Below, in pieces: positions 55,364-64,000 of a DNA stretch of 64,000 bases; position 1 is the first letter of the stretch, and the number at the start of each line of letters is the position of its first letter. Under the pieces are notes generated by a model. The model was not told the origin of the DNA, did no database searches, and was given only the letters and a program-made list of their open reading frames with translations. A program made the position numbers and the translations under genes. The stretch spans positions 1 through 64,000 of the forward strand of contig JAKUCV010006139.1 in NCBI GenBank assembly GCA_028386065.3, in the 5' to 3' direction. Source of the stretch: Turnera subulata (lineage: Eukaryota; Streptophyta; Magnoliopsida; Malpighiales; Passifloraceae).

Positions 55364-57817
55364 TTAAAATTTTCGAAATACAGGTAGAAGTACAGGTGTG
55401 CTGGAGTAGTAGAAAACAGCTCCACACCTGTGCACACATCATTTTTATGGTGGTAGTTATAACAAAAATCATGCATACATAAATAAGATCAACATCAATT
55501 ATAAATTTTATATAATCGTTTGGCAACTGTAAGAATACCCAGAAGTTAAATGATCATCTAAACAACAGATATATGCAAAATACACACATTATTGATGTCA
55601 AAAGTTAATAACAAAACCACGATTGTGCAAGTATCGTGGAAACAAATAATTATTTGCCATATCGCAGCACAAAATACAAACTTATAATTGAGCTCAGAAT
55701 TTTTAACTCTTAAACACCTTCATCACAATTTACCCAACAGTGGCTAGACAAAACCAAGGGACTCTTGGAGTTTTTTAACCAATCAAACTACGGTAGAAAT
55801 ATGCACTGAAATTTGATTTAAATACATTTGGAAAGATTTTGAAAATAAAAACAGCCACTACGGATCAAAGATTCTAATAAGATTGAGTAACCCGATTTCT
55901 TTTTGTTCTACTTCGTTCTTATCAATATTCAAAAACACATCTTCAAACTAAAAATAATGAAACAATAATGGATTACAGGCATCATCAAATTCATGTTGAG
56001 AGGAACTTTAACATGTCAAATGATGGGGAATTATATTCTTCCTCTAGATGAGTAGCGCCTTCTACGAAATTATAAGCCAGACACATAACCACACTTACGT
56101 CACTTTTCTTACAAAGTTATCTAAAGGCAGGAACATAAAACACATTCTGTATTTGATTCTTCAATCTGTCTTTATGACAAAGCTCGTTGATTCATTTACT
56201 TACAAAAAAAAAAAAAGCTCGTTGATTCATTAAAGTATAAAAGCAATGAATGCCCTTAATTTCCGGGAAGGAGTTGATGACCACACACAACAAGATCATT
56301 ACAAGCCTTGCCATAAGGATTGGTTGATTAACAGGTGAATTACTAGATAAGAAATTTGTTTCCACAGACGCTGCAGAGCAAGGCTGATTGAACGAAAACA
56401 GGAGAACCTACATGTAAACAATCTCTTTCATTTAATTTGAAACTAAAAGTGATTGCCCCAGGAGGGAGTTACTACGGCTCGAGGTTACCATGATCAGTGC
56501 ACAAATGCACAACCCCCCACTCTATTTATTAGTTCCTTAACTCCATGGATGCAAGCAATAATTTATCATTATTATTTGTGTTTCCTGATCGATTTCTTAA
56601 TTTGGTCTAAGCAAAAGAAGTTTCAGATTGTGGCATATATGTATTGTGCCATGAAATACTTGAATAACCTATTGGAATACAATTGAATTAGAAGTGAGGA
56701 TTGGAACCCACATTCAAAATACCTAGCATGTTCATGCTTCATTCCAGATCAAGTCTACACCGAAATTCCGCTCTTTTAGAAAGGGAAGAAAGCATACAAA
56801 GCAACACACAAGGCAAACAACAAGCAACGAAATGGACCAACCCTATAATCAAGCAAGAGCAATACAGAAAAAGAACAGTAGAAGTAAAGGAAAAGAAATA
56901 TACATATATTACCTGCATGTAACGACACTGCAACCCTCGATTTTCTCAACATGTATCCCGCAACTAGGGCACCTACACCATTGGTGGTCACCCGCCAATT
57001 TCAACAACAGCATGTCTTCCTTCTCCGTTTCATCCTTATGCAGCTTCTGAAACTCCACACAGTCAATCCCGGAATGCCAAGGGACCTTACACTGTGCACA
57101 GAACATTCTGATGCAGTTAGGACACTGAGATTCCCTTACAACCTCTCCCCCATCATCAATCAGCATTGCAGAGCAATCCTTGTACGGACAGTAGAACTTC
57201 TGTTTCTCAAGAATCGCAGCCTCGCACAAGGCGATGCCCCACCTATCAAACATCTCCGGGGGCAGGACCGCACGACAGTGTTCTGGGTCCAAGGATCCTG
57301 TGGTGCAACCAGACACTGGGCAGCGAATGTCTGTTAGGTTCTGTTCCAACTTGGAACTCACATACTGGACCACACAGTGAGTGCAGTAAGCGTGAGGGCA
57401 GCCTTTGATGGGGAACCACTCCACTACGATATCCCTTGTTTCTGTGCAGATTTCGCATACGAAAAATGGCTGGTCCCTGGAATTTGACGACTCCCCTTGA
57501 GCGGTAACCGAGTCAATGAACAAGGTTGGTTTTTCACTAGTGCTTCGCTTCCCAAAAACTATGTTTTGGGGCTTGAAGGAGAACATTCTTATATCTTCAT
57601 CAATGAAGGTATAGTGCTCAACACAAATTGGGTCCTCTTTTGTTGATCCCTTTAGCAGCAAGGTGGGTTGCTTGTTGAGAAAGCCATTATCGCTGCCACC
57701 GGCACCGCTGCCGCCATTATCATCAGCTTCATCGAGGTAAATGATCTGGGTAATTCCTGGCTTCTCCAATTTCGGCATCTTTGTGGCTGTTTTCTCGGTT
57801 GGTCGACACCTTTTCAT
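55364..57817 (-). pseudogene. RBR E3 ligase paralogue with damaged RING2 (RBR2)
   Basis: Exon 1 is 57817-56913 (MKRCRPTEKTATKM...; the ATG at 57817 aligns with that of RBR1, although the frame extends upstream). Exon 2 by homology is 55427-55364. The intron is 1,485 bp with donor G|GTAAT and acceptor CACAG|G. RING1 (from C121) and IBR (from C210) keep their Cys/His ligands, and about 36 residues near position 70 are missing relative to RBR1. RING2 has CPSC and the catalytic-position C296 (GCSVV rather than GCNFI). Exon 2 reads CGAVFYYSSTPVLLPVF where RBR1 has CGTSFCYSCG, so two or more zinc ligands are lost and the tail is unrelated. The predicted length is 322. It is either a pseudogene or a RING2-defective, dominant-interfering form. 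Confidence 0.75.
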
Positions 57818-57819
57818 GG

Positions 57820-58724
57820 TGATGGTGATAAATCTTTTGACCCCTCTCGAGATTTGGTGGTGCAGGGTTTTGGGGGATCGGTAATAAGTTACTCTCTCAA
57901 TACTCAAATTGTTTTTCTCACCAGGGTAATGCTAGGGCTGCACATGAACCAAGTTGCTCTGGCGAACAGTACAAGCAGTAAGGATGTTAGAAATGGGATA
58001 ACAACCCAAATTCTTATTATGGGAAATCCAAATAGTACCAGGTGTGAATTTTCTTTTTATATTAATAAAATATCATTTCGGGTTGTTTTTTTTTCTTATT
58101 ATGGCTTTTTTACTTTTGTAGTTTACCGTAAGGATTCTTATTTCCTTAATAGGATTTATTTATTTTTAAATTTATCTTAAATTATTTAAGATTAAAGATA
58201 TATATGCAACCAATCAACATACTTAAATGGTACTAACACTTCTAATATAATCAAAATAATACTTGGGGGCTGGGGAGTTCCCATAATTACATTCTTTAGA
58301 TAACAACTTCCTGCAATATTAAACCTTTATGGTTTTCGCAACTATGGCCTGTAATTCTAAAAAAATGTCATTTTTAATCCATATTCCGTTATTAATGTCA
58401 GCAAATAAGTCTTAAACCTAATTTCTTTCAAGTCTTTCCGTTAAAGTTTAATTTTGTGAACGGATTCATTACTTTTTAACCGTTTTGTTTGGAACTAATA
58501 AAAAAAATCTTTCTGAACAGCAAAAACGAAATGGATGTATCATAAACTTTTATTTTAAAAAAAAAATTCTAAACCTTAGAATTTAGAAATTAAATTCCTA
58601 AAACCTAAAAATCCAAAGTCTATTACCCCTAAATCCTAAAACTTAAAGCCCTAAACACAAAAAAAAAAAACTTAATAAGCCTATGCTCTAAAACCTTAAC
58701 TCTTAAATTCTAAAATTATTAAAT
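57820..58724. other. RBR2 upstream region, AT-rich
   Basis: A 170-codon + strand frame at 57668-58180 is antisense to RBR2 exon 1 in part and has no domain. Between 58560 and 58720 there are scattered degenerate CCTAAA / CCCTAAA words, which resemble plant telomere-like sequence but are irregular. No gene supported. Confidence 0.5.
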
Positions 58725-59588
58725 TGAAACGCCTCGACTACCTTTTACCCAATACACAGTAATTACTGAGTAACAGTGCCGACACGTGACACAAACAGTA
58801 TATAAGATAGTAAAATGGCTCATTGGCCTTATGTCTCAACATGTCACCCATCCTTGGGGATATCGACAATAGCACAGCGAAAGCAATTATAGACTCATAA
58901 ACAATATATGCAAAGCCCGATGCAACCTAATGGATCCGAGTCCTGCCCGAGGGTACACTGTAGCCGTCGGAATGCAATCTTGACCTAATCTGCAAAACTG
59001 TGTGAGGGGTAAGACCAACCGCTGTCTCACCGATAAACAAATAAACCGAAGTATACAAGCAACCGTGATAACACCAAGCATCAAATAGGAAATATCAGGA
59101 TAACAGTATGAAAACAACAACACACATACAATAGTGGCAAAAGAGTGAACACAAGCACAACCAATTACAATAACAATCAAGCAGGACTAGCAGCACTAAA
59201 GATCATGTCATGAAAAAGACATCGATAACAAACGATGTGGCTCCACAATTACATTCCTGACCGGAACATATCAACCGACCTCCCAACATTAGACGTCGTG
59301 AGATCGATTTGAGAAGTTTTATTAATAATTTATTAGGGCCCTGTCACAGGTCAAATGTTGGTCGTGCTGCGGTAGCTAATCTAGCTGGCCCGTGGATCCC
59401 GCACTGGTACTTCCACGTAAACAAAATAATCTCAGGACCGTTGCGGGTCCAAATCAAATCATAGGCCGTTACGGGCCTAAACAATATCACAGGCCGTTAC
59501 TGGCCAAATCAAAATCACAGGACCGTTACGGGTCCAGAGCCGTAACGGGCTCAAACAAATCACAGGGTCGTTACAGACCCAGACTACC
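58725..59588 (-). mobile_element. Long-LTR family member, 3' part (minus strand), truncated
   Basis: Begins TGAAACGCCTCGACTACC and shares CAGTAATTAC, AACAGTGCCGACACGTG, AAGCAATTATAG and CTAATGGATCCGAG with the LTR at 9730, and GTGAGGGGTAAGACCAACCGC and TTATTAGGGCCCT with that at 35592. It ends where an oppositely oriented LTR begins at 59589. Six small hairpins occupy its last 150 bp (59435-59580). No coding domain. Confidence 0.7.
59435..59580. repeat. Array of six covarying hairpins
   Basis: Six successive inverted repeats, 14-16 nt each, mostly about 28 bp apart: GGACCGTTGCGGGTCC (59435), AGGCCGTTACGGGCCT (59463), AGGCCGTTACTGGCC (59491), GGACCGTTACGGGTCC (59520), GAGCCGTAACGGGCTC (59537) and GGGTCGTTACAGACCC (59565). 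The loop core GTTACG is conserved while the stems change on both sides together (GGACC/GGTCC, AGGCC/GGCCT, GAGCC/GGCTC, GGGTC/GACCC). Spacers are AAATCAAATCAT-like, except between the fourth and fifth, which abut. The paired substitutions argue for selection on, or copying of, a foldable unit. Confidence 0.9.
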
Positions 59589-59621
59589 TGTAACAGTCCG
59601 GGAAAAAATTTGGATTTTTAC

Positions 59622-61654
59622 CGGGTTAATGCATAAGAATATCCCTTAACTTTTTTATTTTCACCACTGTTGTCCCTAAAGAAAGTATTGGGTAATTTAT
59701 ATCCCTCAACTTATGTCCAACCGAGTAGAGTTGTCCAATTCCCTACTGTAACCGGTTTCTGATGTGGGGCCCACCTACTGTTGGATAAAAAATTATTTTT
59801 CCAACTTATCGGATTCCACGTCAGAATAATAACTTAAAAAAATTCGTGGGTCACACCTCAATAATCTGATTTTTTTAAAAAATTAATTTTTAAATTTTTT
59901 TTTTTACACAGATCTAATGCTACATCTAAATTATTTGTTATTTCATTTTCTTCCTATGTTAGATTTTCTGGATCTTTATCTTAAAAGTTACGTAATAAAA
60001 GAAAAAAAGAGAAATAAATAAGTCAATTTAGATTCGAGACAAAGTCATCCCATTCGTGAATTTATTATTGCTTTGGAAAGGTAATGAAGAAAGGTGGGAT
60101 CTGGGTGGAGTAGTGTTTGGGCGGTGGCTGGTCGCGAAGCAAGAGGGAGAAGGGAAGGGGAGGGAGAGAGAGTTGGTGGTCGGAGAGGGAAAAGAACAGC
60201 GAAGAAAGCAGTGATGACCCCTCGCGACTCCTCTACAGCCGTCGCCTGCCCCTCGCCGTCGTCGGCTTCTGCATTCGCGGGAGGCGGAGGGGGAGGCGCA
60301 GTTGAAGGCAAAAGCAGCATGAGCCGGGCTTGAGAATCTCCTCCACCATTGTCTTGGTCACGAGCCTCTGCTTCACCATATCGCCACCACCGTAAGCGGA
60401 GGAAGATGGGAAGAGTTTAATCGTTGCATAATTTGGTGACAGAGCAGTCTTTCCCCTCTTTCCCTCCACTTCATTCGTTGGGTTTACTTAATTGTGTTTC
60501 TTCAATTTGTGGTGGTGGTGGATTTGTGTTTGTTGATGGTTGTTGATGGCGTACTTGGTGGGATTTGGGATGACTGGTGCTATGTTCTTTCCGGCAGAGT
60601 GTTGCAGGTTCCGGTCATGAGCTTTTCGAGTAGTTTTGGGCTTGTTGTGCTTGTTGGCGTGTAGATTTGGACTGGTGGAGGTTAGTGGTGGTGGGATTGT
60701 TTGTGGTGGTGGTGTTGGGTTTGGGGATGTTGGTGGTGGGGTTGTCGGATTAACGTGGTGTTGGTGGTGGGGATGGTGGTGGTTTTGGGAGGTGGCTTTT
60801 TCCTTTTTTTTTTTTTTAGAATGTGGGGGGTGGGTTTTGTTTTGTTTGGATAATGATTTTTTTGTTGGGTAAAATTTCATGGTCAAAGAGAATACAGAAT
60901 ATAAATCTAGAAAATAAAATAAAAAATTTTAAAAAAATAATTATAATAAAAAAAAGAATATAAATTTGGAAAATAAAATAAATAAAATGCAAACATAAAA
61001 TATTAAAATAGAATAATAGAATAATTAACTAAATAAATAAAATTAAAATTATGTAGAAAATCATTAAATAGAAAAATAAATATTTTAAAAATAAAAAAAA
61101 ATTCATATTATACAGGAAAAAGTATTAAAATATAAAAATAGAATATAAATAAGGAAATAAAGAAAACTAGTATTATGCAAAAAATATTAAAATAGAAAAA
61201 TAGAAAATAAATCTAAAAATTATATAGCAAAGCTAATACCATGCAAAGAAAAAAATAATAAAAAAGAATATTTAAATAAAAAACTAATATTATGTAAAAA
61301 AATATTAAAACAAAAAAATAGAATATTAACTTGGAAAAGTAAAAAAAACTAATAACATTTTTCCAACATTTTCTCCAAATTATTTTTAAAAATTAATTTT
61401 TTTATAAATTAAATTATTGGGATGGGACCCACAAATTTTTTAAAGTTATGAATCTGACATGGAATCCGAAAAGTGGGAAAATAATTTTTTATTCAACAGT
61501 AGGTGGGCCCCACATCAGAAACCTGTTACAACAGGGAATTGGACAACTCTACTCGGTTGGACACAAGTTGAGGGATATAAATTACCCAATACTTTCTTTA
61601 GGGACAACAGTGGTGAAAATTAAAAAGTTAAGGGATATTTTTATGCATTAACCC
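59622..61654. mobile_element. Non-autonomous Mutator-like element with cargo
   Basis: Long terminal inverted repeats of roughly 240 bp: the left begins CGGGTTAATGCATAAGAAT, and the complemented right end begins GGGTTAATGCATAAAAAT. Both continue ATCCCTTAACTTTT, ACCACTGTTGTCCCTAAAG, AAGTATTGGGTAATTTATA, CTCAACTT and GTGGGGCCCACCTACTGTTG. A perfect 9-bp duplication GATTTTTAC lies at 59613-59621 and 61655-61663, the Mutator signature. The interior has a GC-rich block (60045-60480) and AT-rich filler (60900-61400). No transposase is present. The removed element restores an LTR sequence that aligns with the 13.3 kb copy. Confidence 0.88.
60045..60480 (-). pseudogene. Gene-like cargo of the Mutator-like element
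   Basis: A GC-rich block between AT-rich shoulders. Minus-strand frames read MVKQRLVTKTMVEEILKPGS in one frame and VEESRGVITAFFAVLFPL in another, with a poly-Pro run between. This is the pattern of a captured 5' exon and UTR from a host gene (Pack-MULE-like). I do not recognise the donor gene, and the frames do not join into one product. Confidence 0.35.
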
Positions 61655-61895
61655 GATTTTTACCGAGACTGTTAAAGTCGTTATACAATGATTTACCGAA
61701 TGAATTAATCTTGGGTAATTAATTCAAGGTAAATCGAGCGTCGTTATTTGAAACCGAGGTGATTCCCGCGGTCGGGATCTTTTCCGTGGATTTTATGAAC
61801 CAAAGTTGGTATTTTTCAGGTCCCGGAATCCTCAGAAAATCACACTGGAAAATAACTAAAGGGGTATGCAGTTATTTTCTGGTCCGGTTTGGACA

Positions 61896-61926
61896 CGCCT
61901 GCATTATTGTGGCAATAATGCAGGCG
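61896..61926. repeat. Perfect 14-bp inverted repeat upstream of LTR TATA box
   Basis: CGCCTGCATTATTG - TGG - CAATAATGCAGGCG: a perfect 14-bp stem with a 3-nt loop, about 40 bp upstream of the TATA box at 61968. It could be a protein-binding palindrome in the LTR promoter or a hairpin-forming site. The opposed LTR copy has another palindrome at 13051-13072. Confidence 0.93.
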
Positions 61927-61967
61927 GCGCCTTTTCTTTTTCTCCTGTGCCACCCCCCATGTTCAGC

Positions 61968-61977
61968 CTATAAACCG
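61968..61977 (+). promoter_or_regulatory. TATA box of the plus-strand long LTR
   Basis: CCTATAAACC followed about 30 bp later by a C/A-rich start-site-like region (TTCCATGCACCACCATCC). Its position after the U3-like part and before the GC-rich block fits an LTR promoter. Confidence 0.55.
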
Positions 61978-62880
61978 TGCTCATCCGCTTCCATGCACCA
62001 CCATCCAGTTCTTCCTTTCTACCTGCAAAAACCCAGTACACTACACCACCATCTTCTTCTTCTTCCTGCCAAATTCCCCACCATACAACACAAAACAAAA
62101 CCTAAAAAAAAAAAAAGGAAAACAGAAAAGAAAAGAAACGGGAAAAAAAATAAGCCATCCACTACCCGTCACCACCACCACTGCCTCACCAACCAGTCGC
62201 CACCTTCCTCCTCCCCTCGCCGTTCTTCTCCTCCTCGTCGCTGCAACCGACGCAGCCGCCGCCACCAACTTCTTCTCCTGACGCTCCTCGCTCGGTCGCC
62301 GTCGCTGCAAGAGGCAGAGCCGCTGTTGCCGTCGGACCCATCTCCTACTTTGCTCGCTTTGACCGCCGTTCACGCCACCAGCAACGCCGGCCGCGCCGCT
62401 CTTCTCTTCACCGCCGCGTGCAGTAGCCACCAATCTCCCTGTTGCCTCGTCGTGCCTCCGATCGTGTCGCCTCCTCGCCCAACCCCTCCACTCGACGACG
62501 ATGCCGAGCCGAGACGAGCTATCTCGTTACTTTCCTTTGCCGCCGGCTTGCACTGCAGTCCCGACAACACACCTCGCCGCGTTGTTCGACTCCCTCGCGT
62601 CGCACCGCCGTCTGCAGTCGACCGCAGTAGCCTGCCCTCGCCGCCACTGCACCTACCGAGTCCAGTGCCGCCGACGCCGTGGGTGAGTTAACTCACCAAG
62701 TTGCAAGTCGGGCTGCTAACTGGACTTGGCTTGTGATTGGGCTTGGGTATTTGGCATTGGGCTGAGTCAAAGAGGTCTGCTCATGGTCTAGCCTAAATCT
62801 TATACCCAGAATAAATATATACAAAAATTAACATAGTAAAGAAATAAAACATATATTATTTACATATAACCCAGAAGTAT

Positions 62881-62903
62881 AAAATAATAACAATAATAAT
62901 AAC

Positions 62904-62950
<47 letters not shown>
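62881..62950. repeat. (AAT)n microsatellite with nearby complement
   Basis: Uninterrupted AAT/ATA triplets from about 62904 to 62949, preceded by AATAATAACAATAATAATAA and followed 20 bp later by ATTATTGTTATTATTATT (62971-62992). The two arms could pair into a long AT hairpin. A similar triplet-rich tract lies at 13567-13710 in the opposed LTR copy. Confidence 0.9.
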
Positions 62951-62952
<2 letters not shown>

Positions 62953-63620
62953 GGGTGGTATATTACATTATTATTGTTATTATTATTATTATTTTATATA
63001 TATATATATACCAAGGATATAAATCGAGTATAAATAATATTTATGTAATAGTGGTACTATAAACAAATTACAGAAATAAATAATTGTATGCATATCATTT
63101 TGTTGTGCATTTATATGATTATATGTTAATACATCTAGGTGAAGAGAACGTGAACGTGGGCTTGGAACCCGTGGAAGAAATTCACGAGGAATTTATCGGC
63201 TAAGGTGAGGATAAGTAAATATTTATATACTGCCCGTGATATCAAGTTGCTGTTTGTTCACTGTGTGTGATGTTTGCTGGTATGATACTACACTCGTGGT
63301 TGTGAATGGTTGTTGTGATAAGTATTGATTGTTGTTGATGTTGATGGTGTTAGTGTTGATAAATTTACCGTTGTTGTTGTTGTCTGTGAGATTGACATGA
63401 TTTGAGTACCGAAACATTATGATGTGGAATCTGATGGTTAAGTGGTATTGATAATTATCCGGACGAGTGGAGAGGCTGCGAGCCTGCTCGGGAAAATGAG
63501 TTGATGGTTGGTTAACAGTATTGTGGTATCAAGACTAAAATGGTAATAAAATGGAAACACTTAGATATCTAGTAAGTCACGGTTAAATGTTGGAACAGCC
63601 AGATGGTAGTCTTTTATTTA

Positions 63621-63724
63621 TGGTGCTGGGGGAGAGTGTGCTTGGGGTCTGCTCCCTGTCTCTACCAATTATTATTTTAGGCGCTAGGGGAGAGTGTGCT
63701 TGGGGTCTGCTCCCTATCTGTGCC
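63621..63724. repeat. Paired direct repeats, each a potential hairpin
   Basis: Two copies of a ~45-bp unit, period about 59 bp. TGGTGCTGGGGGAG ... CTCCCTGTCTCTACCA is at 63621-63666 and GGCGCTAGGGGAG ... CTCCCTATCTGTGCC is at 63680-63723, with identical centres AGTGTGCTTGGGGTCTG. GGGGAG pairs with CTCCC(C), and the outer bases change together (GGT/ACC versus GGC/GCC). It sits at the LTR position equivalent to the other hairpin clusters. Confidence 0.75.
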
Positions 63725-64000
63725 AGTTATACGTGGAGGTACCAGGGCGGGGTCCACGGGCTAGCTAGCTTGACTACCAGGCGACGACCACCATTTAACT
63801 AGTGATAGGGGCCCTGATAATAAAATTGGAATAGCGTGTCTAGAATCACAAGTGTGTATTTAAGGTTCGTGAGAACCTTAGTTAATCGTTGGTGATGTGA
63901 CTTGGAAATTAACGGTTGCTTGTATATGTATATTTGCTTATGGGTTTTACCCTGTGGGCACTTCGGACTCACTCCTCACCTGCAGGCTTTCATCCTGTAG

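Larger units (their letters stand above)
59589..64000 (+). mobile_element. Long LTR (plus strand), split by a Mutator-like element, runs off the window
   Basis: Starts TGTAACAGTCCGGGAAAA. Leaving out 59622-61663, its first 120 bp align with the complement of 13382-13260 (TGTAACAACCCAAG..., GATTTACC, TTAATCTTGGGTAATTAATT, GAAACCGAG, AAGTTGG). It has a palindrome (61896-61926), a TATA box (CCTATAAACC, 61968), a GC-rich R/U5 block (62150-62690), an AAT microsatellite and repeated hairpins (63621-63724). It ends with ACTCCTCACCTGCAGGC, which matches the complement of about 10025. About 290 bp of LTR should follow beyond the window. No gag or pol yet. Confidence 0.7.

Noticed and set aside
58560..58720. 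Telomere-like CCCTAAA words
   Set aside because: Irregular and degenerate, without a true tandem array; AT-rich drift is enough to explain it.
59435..59580. CRISPR-like array
   Set aside because: Regularly spaced short repeats but in a plant retroelement; the spacers are similar AT-rich words and there are no cas genes. Treated as a hairpin array instead.
61759..62691. 310-codon open frame on +
   Set aside because: Ser/Pro/Arg/His-rich low complexity in a GC-rich LTR block, overlapped by equally open frames on both strands. No domain, and its start lies upstream of the LTR TATA box.

Overview
This is a 64 kb piece of a plant nuclear genome, most likely a eudicot. The evidence is a FAD2-type membrane desaturase, two plant-style RBR ubiquitin-ligase genes with matching introns, LINEs whose ORF1 carries an RRM, Ty3/gypsy and Ty1/copia remnants, hAT and Stowaway elements, a Mutator-like element and a tRNA-derived SINE. 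The order within eudicots cannot be fixed from the window; an asterid is a guess based only on the diverged FAD2. Coding density is very low and most of the window is nested transposable elements.

Host genes. Only three loci look like genuine or recent host genes. (1) A 381-residue diverged FAD2-like desaturase on + at 53610-54755. (2) An RBR E3 ligase gene on - at 5517-8589: two exons, the second only 85 nt, and complete RING1, IBR and RING2 domains. (3) A second RBR copy on - at 55364-57817, whose small second exon has lost RING2 cysteines. A fourth, unrecognised split gene ('X') has three copies on - near 15.7-16.9, 31.5-31.6 and 43.0-44.0 kb. There is also a FAD2 relic at 41360-42083, and the 5' end of an F-box gene at 30961-31214.

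Layout. Shared non-coding flanks suggest four tandem copies of one ancestral unit, ordered FAD2(+) - RBR(-) - X(-). Copy a keeps RBR1 and X1 (5.5-17.1 kb). Copy b keeps only FAD2-upstream sequence (17.3-17.5 kb) and X2 (30.7-32 kb). Copy c keeps FAD2-psi fused almost directly to X3 (40.5-44.3 kb). Copy d has FAD2 and RBR2 (52.2-58 kb). Transposons fill the gaps: chromovirus and Tat-like LTR pieces (0-4.5 kb); an hAT element split by a 4.1 kb LTR (9.4-14.1 kb); copia RNase H, a 6.3 kb RRM-type LINE inside a Tat-like LTR, a 1.5 kb Stowaway-like element and a solo LTR (17.7-30 kb); LINE E, two long-LTR segments and a TIR element with gene-like cargo (33.4-40.5 kb); four LINE fragments and a SINE (44.6-52 kb); and, from 58.7 kb to the end, two opposed long LTRs, one split by a Mutator-like element with gene-like cargo.

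The most unusual signal is in the long-LTR family (copies at 9.7, 35.6, 58.7 and 59.6 kb). A cluster of short inverted repeats lies about 0.5-0.9 kb from the sense 3' end of each copy. At 59435-59580 there are six consecutive small hairpins whose stems differ by compensatory changes. The other copies have different hairpins at the equivalent place, so the folding seems kept while the sequence is not.
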